NCBI RefSeq assembly: GCF_003363755.1
Contig: NZ_CP031396.1
Location: forward strand, 1,364,001-1,428,000
Source: Pseudomonas protegens
GTDB taxonomy: Bacteria; Pseudomonadota; Gammaproteobacteria; Pseudomonadales; Pseudomonadaceae
Direction of reading: 5' to 3'
DNA length: 64,000 bases
Below the pieces are notes generated by a model. That model ran no database searches. It worked only from the letters and a program-made list of their open reading frames with translations, and had not been told where the DNA came from. Each line of letters opens with the position of its first letter. The first letter of the stretch is position 1. Positions 52,745-61,113 of this stretch are shown piece by piece. Both the position numbers and the translations under genes were made by a program.

Positions 52745-53412
52745 GGCACGCTCCGGCGCTCGGGCCCCTGGTAGGCGGCCTGCTCCTGCAGCCACTGGCG
52801 CACCTGCAGATTGCTCGCGCCGGGCTGGGTCTTGAGGTAGGCACCGATATGCCCGCTCAAGGCGGCACAGCCCAGGCTGGCGCCGGACGGCCCCGGGCGG
52901 CCGGCGCGCACGCAGGCGGCGAAATCGGCCTGGGCCGTGTTCAGCCAGGACCATTGCTGCGCACTGCAACGCGCATCGCCGGTAACCCGCAACACGCCGG
53001 GATAGCGGGCCGGGAATACCGGCTCGCCCTGGGCCGGGCTGGACGCGCAGAGCAGCACGCCGCGTGCCACGGCCTCGGCGCAGGCGGCGCGCAGTGAATC
53101 GCGATCCTGGCGCAGCCCGAGGCTGAGGTTGATCAGGCGTACATCCTGTTCCAGCAGCCAATACAGGGCGGCACTGACTTGCGCGGCACTGGTGACTCCG
53201 CGCTGATCGAACACCTGGGCCAGATACAGCTGGGCATCGGGCGCGCGCTGCCCGATGGCCTCGATGATCGCGCTGCCATGACCGAGGGCGTCCTGCTGCA
53301 ACTCGCCCTCGCCCATGCCTTCGCCCAGCAGAAAGAAACGCCGACCGGCCACCACCCGTTGATGAGGGGCATGGCCGCTGTCGATCACGCCGATGCGCAG
53401 CTCAGGCTTCAT
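52729..53412 (-). CDS. qhpE: Subtilisin-like protease removing the QhpC leader
   Basis: 227 residues. Short S8-family protease with the triad visible as Asp11 (IGVIDSGHAPH), His45 (DALGHGSAI) and Ser179 (GPSGASLGCAAL). It has neither a signal peptide nor a pro-domain, consistent with a cytoplasmic or membrane-associated processing enzyme. In Paracoccus, QhpE cuts the 28-residue leader of QhpC. The oxyanion Asn region reads LCASSPAQGE, so the usual Asn is not obvious. The start at 53412 overlaps the qhpF end by 11 bp; an ATG 27 bp earlier is less likely. Confidence 0.9.
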   Translation of the reverse strand: MKPELRIGVIDSGHAPHQRVVAGRRFFLLGEGMGEGELQQDALGHGSAIIEAIGQRAPDAQLYLAQVFDQRGVTSAAQVSAALYWLLEQDVRLINLSLGLRQDRDSLRAACAEAVARGVLLCASSPAQGEPVFPARYPGVLRVTGDARCSAQQWSWLNTAQADFAACVRAGRPGPSGASLGCAALSGHIGAYLKTQPGASNLQVRQWLQEQAAYQGPERRSVPCKRS

Positions 53413-55120
53413 GGGCCACCACCACGCTGTGCAATACACCGTCGAGCAACTCGAAACGCAGGTCTGCGTCGGCCAGGGTCGAAGGCCGGTGGCTGATGAG
53501 GATGCGCGTGCGCCCGGCGAACAGGCGGTCGATGGCGTCGATCACCTCGCGCTCGGTGGCCTCGTCCACCGCCGAAGTGGCTTCGTCCAGCACCAGGATC
53601 ATCGGGTCCTGGAGCAATGCACGGGCGATGGCGATGCGTTGTTTCTGCCCGCCGGACAGCTGCTGGCCACGCTCGCCCAGGGGGCTGTCCAGGCCCTCGG
53701 GCAGGGACTCGATCAGCCCCTGCAGTTGCGCCAGCCGCGCCACTTCGGCCACGGCCTCGCGGCTGGCAGCGGGCACGCTGTAGGCCAGGTTGTCCGCCAG
53801 GCTGCCGCGAAACAGCACGATGTCCTGGCTGACCACCGCCACCTGACGGCGCAGTTGCGCCAGGTCCAGTTGACGCAGGTCGATGCCCCCCAGCAGCACC
53901 TGCCCGGACTGGGGGTCGTGATGGCGCTGCAAGAGGTCGATCAGGGTGCTTTTACCGGCCCCCGAAGTGCCGCTCAGGGCGACCTTGAGGCCATAGGGAA
54001 TCCGCGCTTCGATGCCCTTGAGGGTCGAGCCGCGCCCCGGATGACTGAAGTGCACATCCTTGAAGTGCAGCTCGCCGTTGTCCGGCACCGGCAAGGGCGC
54101 TACGGGGGCGCTGATGTCCGGCTCCTCACCGCGCAGTTCCATGACCCGGCCCAGGCTCACGGTCATGCGCTGGATCGCCACATACAGTCCCAGCAGGCTC
54201 TGCACCGGTCCCACCGCCATGCCCAGGTAGGTGGAGAAGGCAATCAGCGCCCCCAGTTGCCAGGTGCCCTGCACCACCCAGTAACCGCCAATCAGGAAGG
54301 CGCAGGCCCGGGACAATGAGGTCAGGGTGCCGGGCACCGCCTGGGTGAAGAACTCGGTGACCTGCAGCTTGAGCAACTGGCTCATGTAGCCCTGGCCGAG
54401 GCGGTCCAGGCGCTGAGCCTCCCGTTGCTGCTGGCCGGCGCTCTGGATGAACTTCATCACCGGCAGGGTTTCCACCATGAACGAAGACATGTCCGCGGAA
54501 CGCTCGCGCAACTGGCGCACATCGCGCTCCACCTTGCGCCGCATCCAGCGCAGCCAGAGCACGTCCAGGGGAATCAACACCAGGGCCAGCAGCGAGAGTT
54601 GCCAGGACAGGGTCAGGAGCATGGCCAGGGCGACGACAAGACCGATCACGCTGGACACTGCGGAAAACAATGAGTCGACGGCAAAGCGCTGGATCTCCGC
54701 CACATCGCCGTCCAGGCGCGACATCAGGTCGCCGATTCGCCGCTGCCCGTAGAAGCTCGGCGACAGTCGTTGCAGATGGCGGTAGAGGTCGTCGCGCAGG
54801 GCGAACAGGATGCGTCCGGACAGGCGCGTATGCAGGTAGCGATTGACCCCGGACAACAGCGTGCCCAGCAGACCGGCAAGGATCATCAAGCCGGCGATCA
54901 GCACCAGTTTGGAGAAGTCCCGGGCCAGCAGGCCGTCGTCGATCAGCAGCTTGGTCAGCCAGGGTTGCACCAGCACCAGCAACGAGGCGCACACCGACAG
55001 CCCCAGCAGGCCACCGATGGCCAGCCGATGGGGCCGCACGAAACTGTAGAGCCAGCCCAGGGCGGCACTCAGGGCCTGGGGGTCGCGGCTGTCCACCAGC
55101 CGGGTGATCAGGCGCCGCAT
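53402..55120 (-). CDS. qhpF: ABC transporter (half-size exporter) for the QhpC subunit
   Basis: 572 residues. Six membrane helices in residues about 30-310, then the ATPase: Walker A GTSGAGKST, signature LSGGQKQRIAIARALL, Walker B MILVLDEATSAVDEATE and the H-loop ISHRPSTLADA. In the qhp system this exporter moves the cross-linked QhpC to the periplasm; without that context it would be called an MsbA-like exporter. Its ATG overlaps the stop of the sigma-54 activator gene (TGATG) and its end overlaps qhpE, so translation is coupled. Confidence 0.9.
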   Translation of the reverse strand: MRRLITRLVDSRDPQALSAALGWLYSFVRPHRLAIGGLLGLSVCASLLVLVQPWLTKLLIDDGLLARDFSKLVLIAGLMILAGLLGTLLSGVNRYLHTRLSGRILFALRDDLYRHLQRLSPSFYGQRRIGDLMSRLDGDVAEIQRFAVDSLFSAVSSVIGLVVALAMLLTLSWQLSLLALVLIPLDVLWLRWMRRKVERDVRQLRERSADMSSFMVETLPVMKFIQSAGQQQREAQRLDRLGQGYMSQLLKLQVTEFFTQAVPGTLTSLSRACAFLIGGYWVVQGTWQLGALIAFSTYLGMAVGPVQSLLGLYVAIQRMTVSLGRVMELRGEEPDISAPVAPLPVPDNGELHFKDVHFSHPGRGSTLKGIEARIPYGLKVALSGTSGAGKSTLIDLLQRHHDPQSGQVLLGGIDLRQLDLAQLRRQVAVVSQDIVLFRGSLADNLAYSVPAASREAVAEVARLAQLQGLIESLPEGLDSPLGERGQQLSGGQKQRIAIARALLQDPMILVLDEATSAVDEATEREVIDAIDRLFAGRTRILISHRPSTLADADLRFELLDGVLHSVVVAHEA

Positions 55121-57024
55121 CAGGCGCGCAACTGCTTGAGCTTGCGGTACAGGGTCGCGCGGCTGATGCCCAGGGCGTCCGCAGCCGCCGAGACATTGCC
55201 CTGATGGTTGTCCAGGGCACTGCGGATCAGCTCCAGCTCGTTCTCGCGGATGCTACCGGTCTGCGGCCGCTCGCTGGCCTGCAGATCGTCGAGCATGCTG
55301 TCGGGCAGATGTTCCAGGCCGATGTGGCACTCGCCCTCTTCGCGCAGGGCCAGGGCGGTGCGCAGGACCATCTCCAACTGGCGGATATTGCCCGGCCAGT
55401 GGTAGTCCGTCAGCAGCCGGCGCAGTTCGTCGCTGAGGCTCACGTCGGCGCCGCCGAGCCTGGCCAGCAGGCTGTCCACCAGCGGCTGCAGGTCTTCGCG
55501 TTCACGCAGGGCCGGCAGCAGCACGCTGATGCCGTTGACCCGGTAGAACAGGTCTTCGCGAAAGGCCTGGTCCTGCACTTGCTGCTTGAGGTCGCGGTGG
55601 GTGGCGCAGATCAGGGCAATGTCGATGTCCTGCTCCTCACCGGCTCCCAGAGGCGCTACCTTGCGGTCTTGCAGCACTCGCAGCAGGCGGGCTTGCAGGG
55701 CCAGGGGCATGTCGCCGATCTCATCGAGGAACAAGGTGCCACCGTGGGCCTGTTGCAGGCGTCCGATCATGCCGCCGCGGCGCGAGCCGGTGAAGGCGCC
55801 TTCGCGGTAGCCGAACAGCTCCGACTCGATCAGGCCTTCGGGAATCGCCGCGCAGTTGACCGCGACAAAGGGTTTCTCGGCACGACTGCCCGCACGATGC
55901 AGGGCCCGGGCCAGGACCTCCTTGCCGGTGCCGGTCTCTCCCAGCAACAGCACTGGCAAGCCGTTGGCCAGGCCCTGGCGGGCCATGCGCAGGGTGCGGG
56001 CGTAGCGGCTGTTGCCCCCGGCCAGGGCTTCCAGGTCCTGGGGCATGGGCGTGGCTTTCGGTGTGCTGCGGGGCGTGCGGTGCAGGTTCAGCGATGGCTG
56101 CGGTGCCCGCAGGGCCTTGTAGAACAGCTCGCCCTTGGCGGTCTGCAGGCTGCCCACGGCGCCTTGCTGCAGGCGGGCCAGCAGTTGCAGGCCGTCGAGC
56201 CCGAGGAACTCTTCGCAACGCCGTCCCACCAGGGCCGCGCGCGGGGCGTTGAGCAACTGGCAGGCCTGGCCGCTGACCGCAAGAATCTGCCCGCCCAGGC
56301 TCAGGGCCAGCAGACCTTGCCAGGGCGATTCGAGGTATTGCCGACGACTGTGGAAGGCCAGGACGATCTGCTCCGGGTAGGAGGCATGGAACACCCGCGC
56401 CTCGATCTGGCTGACCGCCATGGACAACAGTGCGGTGCTGTCCTGGACGCGGCCCAGGGGGCCTTCGCGGGTCAGGTCAAGAACGCCGAGGATCTCGCCC
56501 TGGGGGCATTGGATGGGCACCGATGTGCAGGAGAAATGGCTGAGGCGATCCAGGTAGTGTTCGCCGCAATCGATCAGGGTCGGCCGGGCTTCCACCAGGG
56601 CCGTGCCCAGGGCGTTGGTGCCACGGGTGGCCTCGCTCCAGCAGGCGCCGAGGGTGATGTCCTGCACGCCGCTGTCCTTGAGCCGGTCGGCGCGGCCTTC
56701 GATGGCCAGGATGGTGGCGTCGGCATTGGCCAGGATGATCAGGCCGTCCTTGCCTTGATGCTGGTTCAGGTAGTCGATGGCCGGGGTTGCCGCGTCCAGC
56801 AACAGGCGGTTGCTGGCCAGCAGCACGTCGAGGCTGGCGCCAGATTCCAGGGTCAGTTGATGCTGGCTGCCAAAGTGCACGCCATGGCTCAGGCTGCGCC
56901 GCCATGAAGCATCGATTTCCGCACGCAGGACCCCGTCGGGGATCTCGCCTTCCAGGTGCAGCCGCTCCCGGGCCAGCCGGGCTTCGTGTTGCTGCTCACC
57001 CTTTGTTGTTTTTATAAGAGTCAT
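55120..57024 (-). CDS. AcoR-type sigma-54-dependent transcriptional activator
   Basis: 634 residues. The N-terminus contains a GAF-like sensor (LGACWSEATRGTNALGTALV; FSCTSVPIQCPQGEILGVLD). The AAA+ domain has Walker A GETGTGKE, the sigma-54 contact loop GAFTGS (last Ala replaced by Ser), Walker B GGTLFLDEIGDMPL and an arginine-finger region. The C-terminus is a Fis-type HTH (VSAAADALGISRATLYRKLK). The ATG at 57024 has GGAG upstream; the longer frame starting at 57246 has atypical sequence. It is the first gene of the operon with qhpF-E-G and is the likely activator of the sigma-54 promoters found here. The inducer is probably an amine or its aldehyde, by inference. Confidence 0.92.
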   Translation of the reverse strand: MTLIKTTKGEQQHEARLARERLHLEGEIPDGVLRAEIDASWRRSLSHGVHFGSQHQLTLESGASLDVLLASNRLLLDAATPAIDYLNQHQGKDGLIILANADATILAIEGRADRLKDSGVQDITLGACWSEATRGTNALGTALVEARPTLIDCGEHYLDRLSHFSCTSVPIQCPQGEILGVLDLTREGPLGRVQDSTALLSMAVSQIEARVFHASYPEQIVLAFHSRRQYLESPWQGLLALSLGGQILAVSGQACQLLNAPRAALVGRRCEEFLGLDGLQLLARLQQGAVGSLQTAKGELFYKALRAPQPSLNLHRTPRSTPKATPMPQDLEALAGGNSRYARTLRMARQGLANGLPVLLLGETGTGKEVLARALHRAGSRAEKPFVAVNCAAIPEGLIESELFGYREGAFTGSRRGGMIGRLQQAHGGTLFLDEIGDMPLALQARLLRVLQDRKVAPLGAGEEQDIDIALICATHRDLKQQVQDQAFREDLFYRVNGISVLLPALREREDLQPLVDSLLARLGGADVSLSDELRRLLTDYHWPGNIRQLEMVLRTALALREEGECHIGLEHLPDSMLDDLQASERPQTGSIRENELELIRSALDNHQGNVSAAADALGISRATLYRKLKQLRA

Positions 57025-57188
57025 CAAGCGCTCCGAATCGGTCCGCCCGCTATACCCGCTCCACTCCCTTGGATTGCGCGAGGCACGCAAGCCGTGGTCA
57101 ATGTCTACACCGGGTTCAGAGGGCAGTAAAGGGGCTTTGCCCGGATCATCGGGCAGCCCTGCATTGCTTACCCTGTCATTCGAGATCA

Positions 57189-57204
57189 AGCAAAACCTGC
57201 GCCA
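57189..57204 (-). promoter_or_regulatory. Candidate sigma-54 promoter of the regulator-qhpFEG operon
   Basis: Minus strand TGGCGC-AGGTT-TTGCT matches TGGCAC-N5-TTGCW with one mismatch in the -24 element and correct GG-N10-GC spacing. It is 165 bp upstream of the activator start. The rest of the interval 57025-57338 holds only a partial REP and no other gene. Confidence 0.55.
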
Positions 57205-57280
57205 GTGGGACGGGCGCCCGAGCATCTTGACGTTAACGTAAAGCAAATGGCAAGTACCCTACGCCTCCTGCCAGCCCCTG

Positions 57281-57332
57281 CTGCAGGAGCTGGCTTGCCG
57301 GCGAAAAGGCCTTCGGGCGAAACGCCGTCCGG
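57281..57332. repeat. Partial REP element
   Basis: GCAGGAGCTGGCTTGCCGGCGAA from 57283, then a degenerate partner ending in CCGGCCGG near 57335. It lies between the regulator gene and the deacetylase gene. Confidence 0.7.
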
Positions 57333-57338
57333 CCGGTC

Positions 57339-58364
57339 CTAAAGGGACCAGGCGGCGCTGTCGGCAAAGAAGGCGCGGGCGTTGTCTTCCAGGCTGTCAA
57401 GGTGGTAACCCCCCTCCTGGACAATCAGGCACGGCAGGCCAAGGCTGCGGATGCGCTGGCCAAGGATGGCGAAGCCGTCTCGGGTCACCGCGACCTTGCT
57501 TTGCGGATCGAGCTCGTAGATGTCGAACCCCAGAGACAGCACCAGCACCTCAGCGCCGAATGCCCTCACCGCGGCCAGGGCCTGTTCCAGGCGGGCGAGA
57601 AAGTCCGCTTCGCTGGCGCCATGGGCCATCGGCAGGTTGAGGTTATAGCCCTCCCCCGCGCCGCTGCCGCGCTCTTCGGCAAAACCACTGACCCCGGGGT
57701 AAAAGTTGGTGGGGTCACCATGCACCGACACGTAAAGCACGTCGTCCCGCTCGTAGAAGATTTCCTGAATGCCCTGGCCGTGATGCATATCGGTATCCAG
57801 CACCGCGACCCGGGAGAATTTTTCCCGCAGAACCTGAGCGGCGATCGCCGCGTTGTTCAAGTAGCAGAAACCACCCGCGGCTTCGGCCCGGGCATGGTGG
57901 CCCGGCGGGCGGCACAAGGCATAGGCAGCAGGTTCGCCATCCAGCAGGGCACGGGCCCCGGCGATGGCGCTCTGCGCCGACCAGTAGGCCGAGCGCCAAG
58001 TCTGTTCGCCCACCGGACAACTGCCGTCGGCCAGGTAGCAAGCGGCCTGGGCGAGGACCCCGCGCAGGGCATTGGGCTCACGCACGAAGATGTTGGACAT
58101 GACTTCGTCACCCCAGTCCTCGGGAATTTCATTCCAGTGCGGGTAAGCCTCCTCCAGGAATTTCAGGTACGGCGCACTGTGCACCGCCAGCAACGGCTGC
58201 AGACCGGCGTCCTCGGGTTGGCACACCGCAAAGCTCAGGGAATGCGCCGCCTGCACCAGGCGCTGGGCGCGCTCGGGGACTTCCTGAGGCGTGCGCAGCT
58301 GGCCCCGGGAGTAATAGCTGCGGGGATGGTGAAGCAATTGTTCAGGGTGGAAAAAACTGCGCAT
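57339..58364 (-). CDS. Histone-deacetylase-family protein, acetylpolyamine amidohydrolase type
   Basis: 341 residues. Class II HDAC-like motifs: CRPPGHHARAEAAGGFCYLN (tandem catalytic His), VLDTDMHHGQGIQEIF (zinc Asp and His) and LSLGFDIYELDPQ (second zinc Asp). Pseudomonas members of this group (AphA/AphB) deacetylate N-acetylated putrescine or cadaverine. The ATG at 58364 has GAGGAGA at correct distance. It follows the M20 hydrolase by 10 bp on the same strand, so both are in one operon with the MHS transporter. Confidence 0.9.
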   Translation of the reverse strand: MRSFFHPEQLLHHPRSYYSRGQLRTPQEVPERAQRLVQAAHSLSFAVCQPEDAGLQPLLAVHSAPYLKFLEEAYPHWNEIPEDWGDEVMSNIFVREPNALRGVLAQAACYLADGSCPVGEQTWRSAYWSAQSAIAGARALLDGEPAAYALCRPPGHHARAEAAGGFCYLNNAAIAAQVLREKFSRVAVLDTDMHHGQGIQEIFYERDDVLYVSVHGDPTNFYPGVSGFAEERGSGAGEGYNLNLPMAHGASEADFLARLEQALAAVRAFGAEVLVLSLGFDIYELDPQSKVAVTRDGFAILGQRIRSLGLPCLIVQEGGYHLDSLEDNARAFFADSAAWSL

Positions 58365-58374
58365 CAAGGTCTCC

Positions 58375-59607
58375 TCAGGCCACCCGGCCGGCACGGGCCA
58401 GCACGGCATTAAGCAATACATCGGCGCCCTGGCACACGTCCTCGGGCAACACGTCTTCGGCTTCGTTATGACTCAAGCCACCGACACAGGGAATGAACAC
58501 CATGGCGGTGGGGCAATAGCGCGCCAGCAAGATGGCGTCGTGGCCCGCGCCACTGACGATGGACTGATGAGGATAGCCCAGCCCGTCCACCGCCTGCTGC
58601 ACCGCCGCCACGCACTCGGCATCAAAGGGCGTGGCCGGGCTGAGCCAACGGCGGTCGATGCGGACCTTGAGCCCGCGCTGCCGGGCAATGCGCTCCAGGC
58701 GTTCCTCAACCTGCTGCTCCATGGCAGTGATCTGTTGATCATGGTGATGGCGCAGGTCGACGGTGAAGGTCAGCCGCCCGGGAATGGTATTGCGCGACGA
58801 CTTGGCAACGCTCAGCTCACCGACAGTGGTCAGGCCTTGCGGGGCAAAATCCGCTGCCACCTGCTCCACGGCGAGGATCATCTGCGCGGCGCCATACAGA
58901 GCATCCTTGCGCAGTGACATCGGCGTGGTGCCGGCGTGGGCGGCCCTGCCTTCAACCTGAACGTCGAGCCAGCGGATCGCCTGACCGCCACTGACCACGC
59001 CGATGCTCTTGGCGTTGTCTTCAAGGATCGGGCCCTGCTCGATATGGGCTTCGAAATAGGCATCCACCGTCCCGCCCAAAGGCCGATTGCCGGCGTAACC
59101 GGTGCGCTGCAGGGCCTGGGCAACGCTGATGCCATCGGCGTCGCGCACCGCCAGGGCGGCGTCCAGGGCCATGACCCCGGTGAACACCGCCGAGCCGAAC
59201 ATCGCCGGAGTGAAACGCGCGCCCTCCTCGTTGGTCCACACCGCCACTTCCAGGGGCTTGCGGGTCTGGATGCCCAGGTCATTGAGGCTTCGCACCACCT
59301 CCAGGCCGGCCAGCACCCCGTACACGCCATCAAAGCGCCCGCCTTCGGGCTGGGTGTCGAGGTGGCTGCCCATCATCACTGGGGCTGCGTGCGGGTCACT
59401 GCCGGGCCGCCGGGCAAACAGGTTGCCGATGGGGTCGACGCTCAGGGTCATGCCGGCTTCTGTACACCAGTGAGCGAAGAGCTCGCGCCCGGCCCGGTCT
59501 TCATCGCTCAGGGCCAGGCGGCAGCTGCCGCCGCGAGCGGTGGCGCCAATTTCGGCCATGGCCATCAGGCTCGCCCAGAGGCGCTGGCCATTGATTTTCA
59601 ACATCAT
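58375..59607 (-). CDS. M20-family Zn-dependent hydrolase, N-carbamoyl-amino acid / beta-ureidopropionase type
   Basis: 410 residues. GSHLDTQPEGGRFDGVYGVL contains the first zinc His and bridging Asp, and VWTNEEGARF carries the catalytic Glu pair; AYFEAHIEQGPILE and SGAGHDAILLA supply further ligands, with the dimer-type insert AGTTPMSLRKDAL. These place it with AmaB/HyuC carbamoylases and allantoate amidohydrolases. Start at 59607 (a second ATG at 59604). It is between the deacetylase and transporter genes in one operon. The exact N-acyl or N-carbamoyl substrate is unknown. Confidence 0.9.
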   Translation of the reverse strand: MMLKINGQRLWASLMAMAEIGATARGGSCRLALSDEDRAGRELFAHWCTEAGMTLSVDPIGNLFARRPGSDPHAAPVMMGSHLDTQPEGGRFDGVYGVLAGLEVVRSLNDLGIQTRKPLEVAVWTNEEGARFTPAMFGSAVFTGVMALDAALAVRDADGISVAQALQRTGYAGNRPLGGTVDAYFEAHIEQGPILEDNAKSIGVVSGGQAIRWLDVQVEGRAAHAGTTPMSLRKDALYGAAQMILAVEQVAADFAPQGLTTVGELSVAKSSRNTIPGRLTFTVDLRHHHDQQITAMEQQVEERLERIARQRGLKVRIDRRWLSPATPFDAECVAAVQQAVDGLGYPHQSIVSGAGHDAILLARYCPTAMVFIPCVGGLSHNEAEDVLPEDVCQGADVLLNAVLARAGRVA

Positions 59608-59623
59608 CAGATTCTCCAGACAA

Positions 59624-60937
59624 TCAGGCGTGGGATGCCATTTCCAGGCGATGGGCGTGAGCATGCCGGCGTGCCAGGGCCAGCACGCAGATCAGCGAAA
59701 CGGCAGCGATCAGGCTGTAGAACAGCGCCATCGGCCACCATTGGCCAATAAACCGATGGGCCAGCCAGGTGCCGATCAGCGGGGTCAGGCCACCGGCCAG
59801 GGCACCGCAGACTTGATAGGCCAGAGAGATCGCGGTGTAGCGCACCCGCGTCTCGAACATGCCGCTGACGTAACCGGCGATCACCGCGTAGAAGGAGGCC
59901 ATGCACACCACTGCCAGGGCGATGCCGAGGATCATCAGCGGCGCCTGGCCGGAACTCACCAGGACGAACATCGGATAGGGCGAGGCCATGGCCAGTACTG
60001 ACACCAGGCATAGAAAGCGCGTGGCGCCGATTTTCTCGGCGGTCCAGGCCGCCAGGGGCTGGATGCAGAACTGGATGATCGCCACCACGAACAGGCATTC
60101 GAGAATCAGCGAACGGGGAATCTCCAGTTGCTGGGTGGTGTAGGCAATCATGAAGGTGTTGGTGAAATACACCCCGGCGATCCCCAGGGTATTGGCGCCG
60201 ATGCACAGCAGCAGTGGACGCCAGGCCGTGCGCAGCACTTGCATCACAGGTGCCTGTTCCTTGCGCAGCGATTTGGCCGCCTGCTCGCGGCTGGCGAGAA
60301 ACTCCGGCGACTCGTTGACCCCCAGGCGAATCGCCAGGCCTACCAGCAGCAACAACGCGCTGGCGAGGAACGGCAGGCGCCAGCCCCAGCTCATCAACGC
60401 GTCCTCGGGCAGGCGGGTCACGGCGCTGAAGGCCAGTAACGAGAGGATCAAACCCGCCGGGCTGCCCAATTGCGCGAAGGAGGCGAAGAAGTTGCGCCGG
60501 CCCTTGGGCGCATGTTCGCCGGCCATCAGCACCGCCCCGCCCCACTCGCCTCCCACGGCAATGCCCTGGACGATGCGCAGCAGGATCAGCAGCACCGGGG
60601 CCAGGGCGCCGATCTGTGCATAAGTCGGCAACAGGCCGATGCACACCGTGACCACGCCCATCATCAGCAAGGTGATGACCAGGGATTTCTTGCGGCCGAT
60701 ACGGTCGCCGATATGGCCGAAGATGATGCCCCCCAGGGGCCGGGCGAAGAAGCCCACGGCGAAGGTTCCGAAGGCGGCCATGGTGCTGAACAGTTTGTCG
60801 TCGGAGGGGAAGAACAAGGCACCGAACACCAGCGCCGCAGCGGTGGCGTAGATGTAGAAGTCGTACCACTCGATCATGGTGCCGATAAAGGCGGCGGCCG
60901 CGGCCCGACGTGGCTGCGGCGAAGCGGAAGGCTTCAT
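59624..60937 (-). CDS. MHS-family (metabolite:H+ symporter) MFS transporter
   Basis: 437 residues with about 12 helices. The first helix has AAFIGTMIEWYDFYIYATAA, and GHIGDRIGRKKSLVITLLMM is the loop 2-3 signature; GEWGGAVLMAGEHAPKGRR follows in helix 5. All are typical of ShiA/ProP/KgtP-type uptake carriers for organic acids or zwitterions. It is first in the operon with the carbamoylase-type hydrolase and the deacetylase, and divergent from the LysR gene. It probably imports their common substrate. Confidence 0.92.
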   Translation of the reverse strand: MKPSASPQPRRAAAAAFIGTMIEWYDFYIYATAAALVFGALFFPSDDKLFSTMAAFGTFAVGFFARPLGGIIFGHIGDRIGRKKSLVITLLMMGVVTVCIGLLPTYAQIGALAPVLLILLRIVQGIAVGGEWGGAVLMAGEHAPKGRRNFFASFAQLGSPAGLILSLLAFSAVTRLPEDALMSWGWRLPFLASALLLLVGLAIRLGVNESPEFLASREQAAKSLRKEQAPVMQVLRTAWRPLLLCIGANTLGIAGVYFTNTFMIAYTTQQLEIPRSLILECLFVVAIIQFCIQPLAAWTAEKIGATRFLCLVSVLAMASPYPMFVLVSSGQAPLMILGIALAVVCMASFYAVIAGYVSGMFETRVRYTAISLAYQVCGALAGGLTPLIGTWLAHRFIGQWWPMALFYSLIAAVSLICVLALARRHAHAHRLEMASHA

Positions 60938-61113
60938 GGTTGGCTCCTTTGGTTATTTTTGTGGCAGGAGAAAGGGTCAAGCGCAGGGGCTTCTGTGGGC
61001 GTCCGTCTGGGGGGATTTATCCGTTTCGCCGGATAATTAGTCAATTTTCTATTGGTTATCTCGATTATTATCCTCGCTTATTATTCGCCTAGATCCCGAT
61101 CCAGAGCCCTGCC
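60938..61113. promoter_or_regulatory. Divergent promoter region MHS transporter / LysR
   Basis: An AT-rich patch (about 61015-61090) contains ATCCG-TTTCGC-CGGAT and the spaced inverted repeat GATAA...TTATC, a layout suited to LysR-type binding between divergent genes. The precise site is not certain. Confidence 0.45.
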
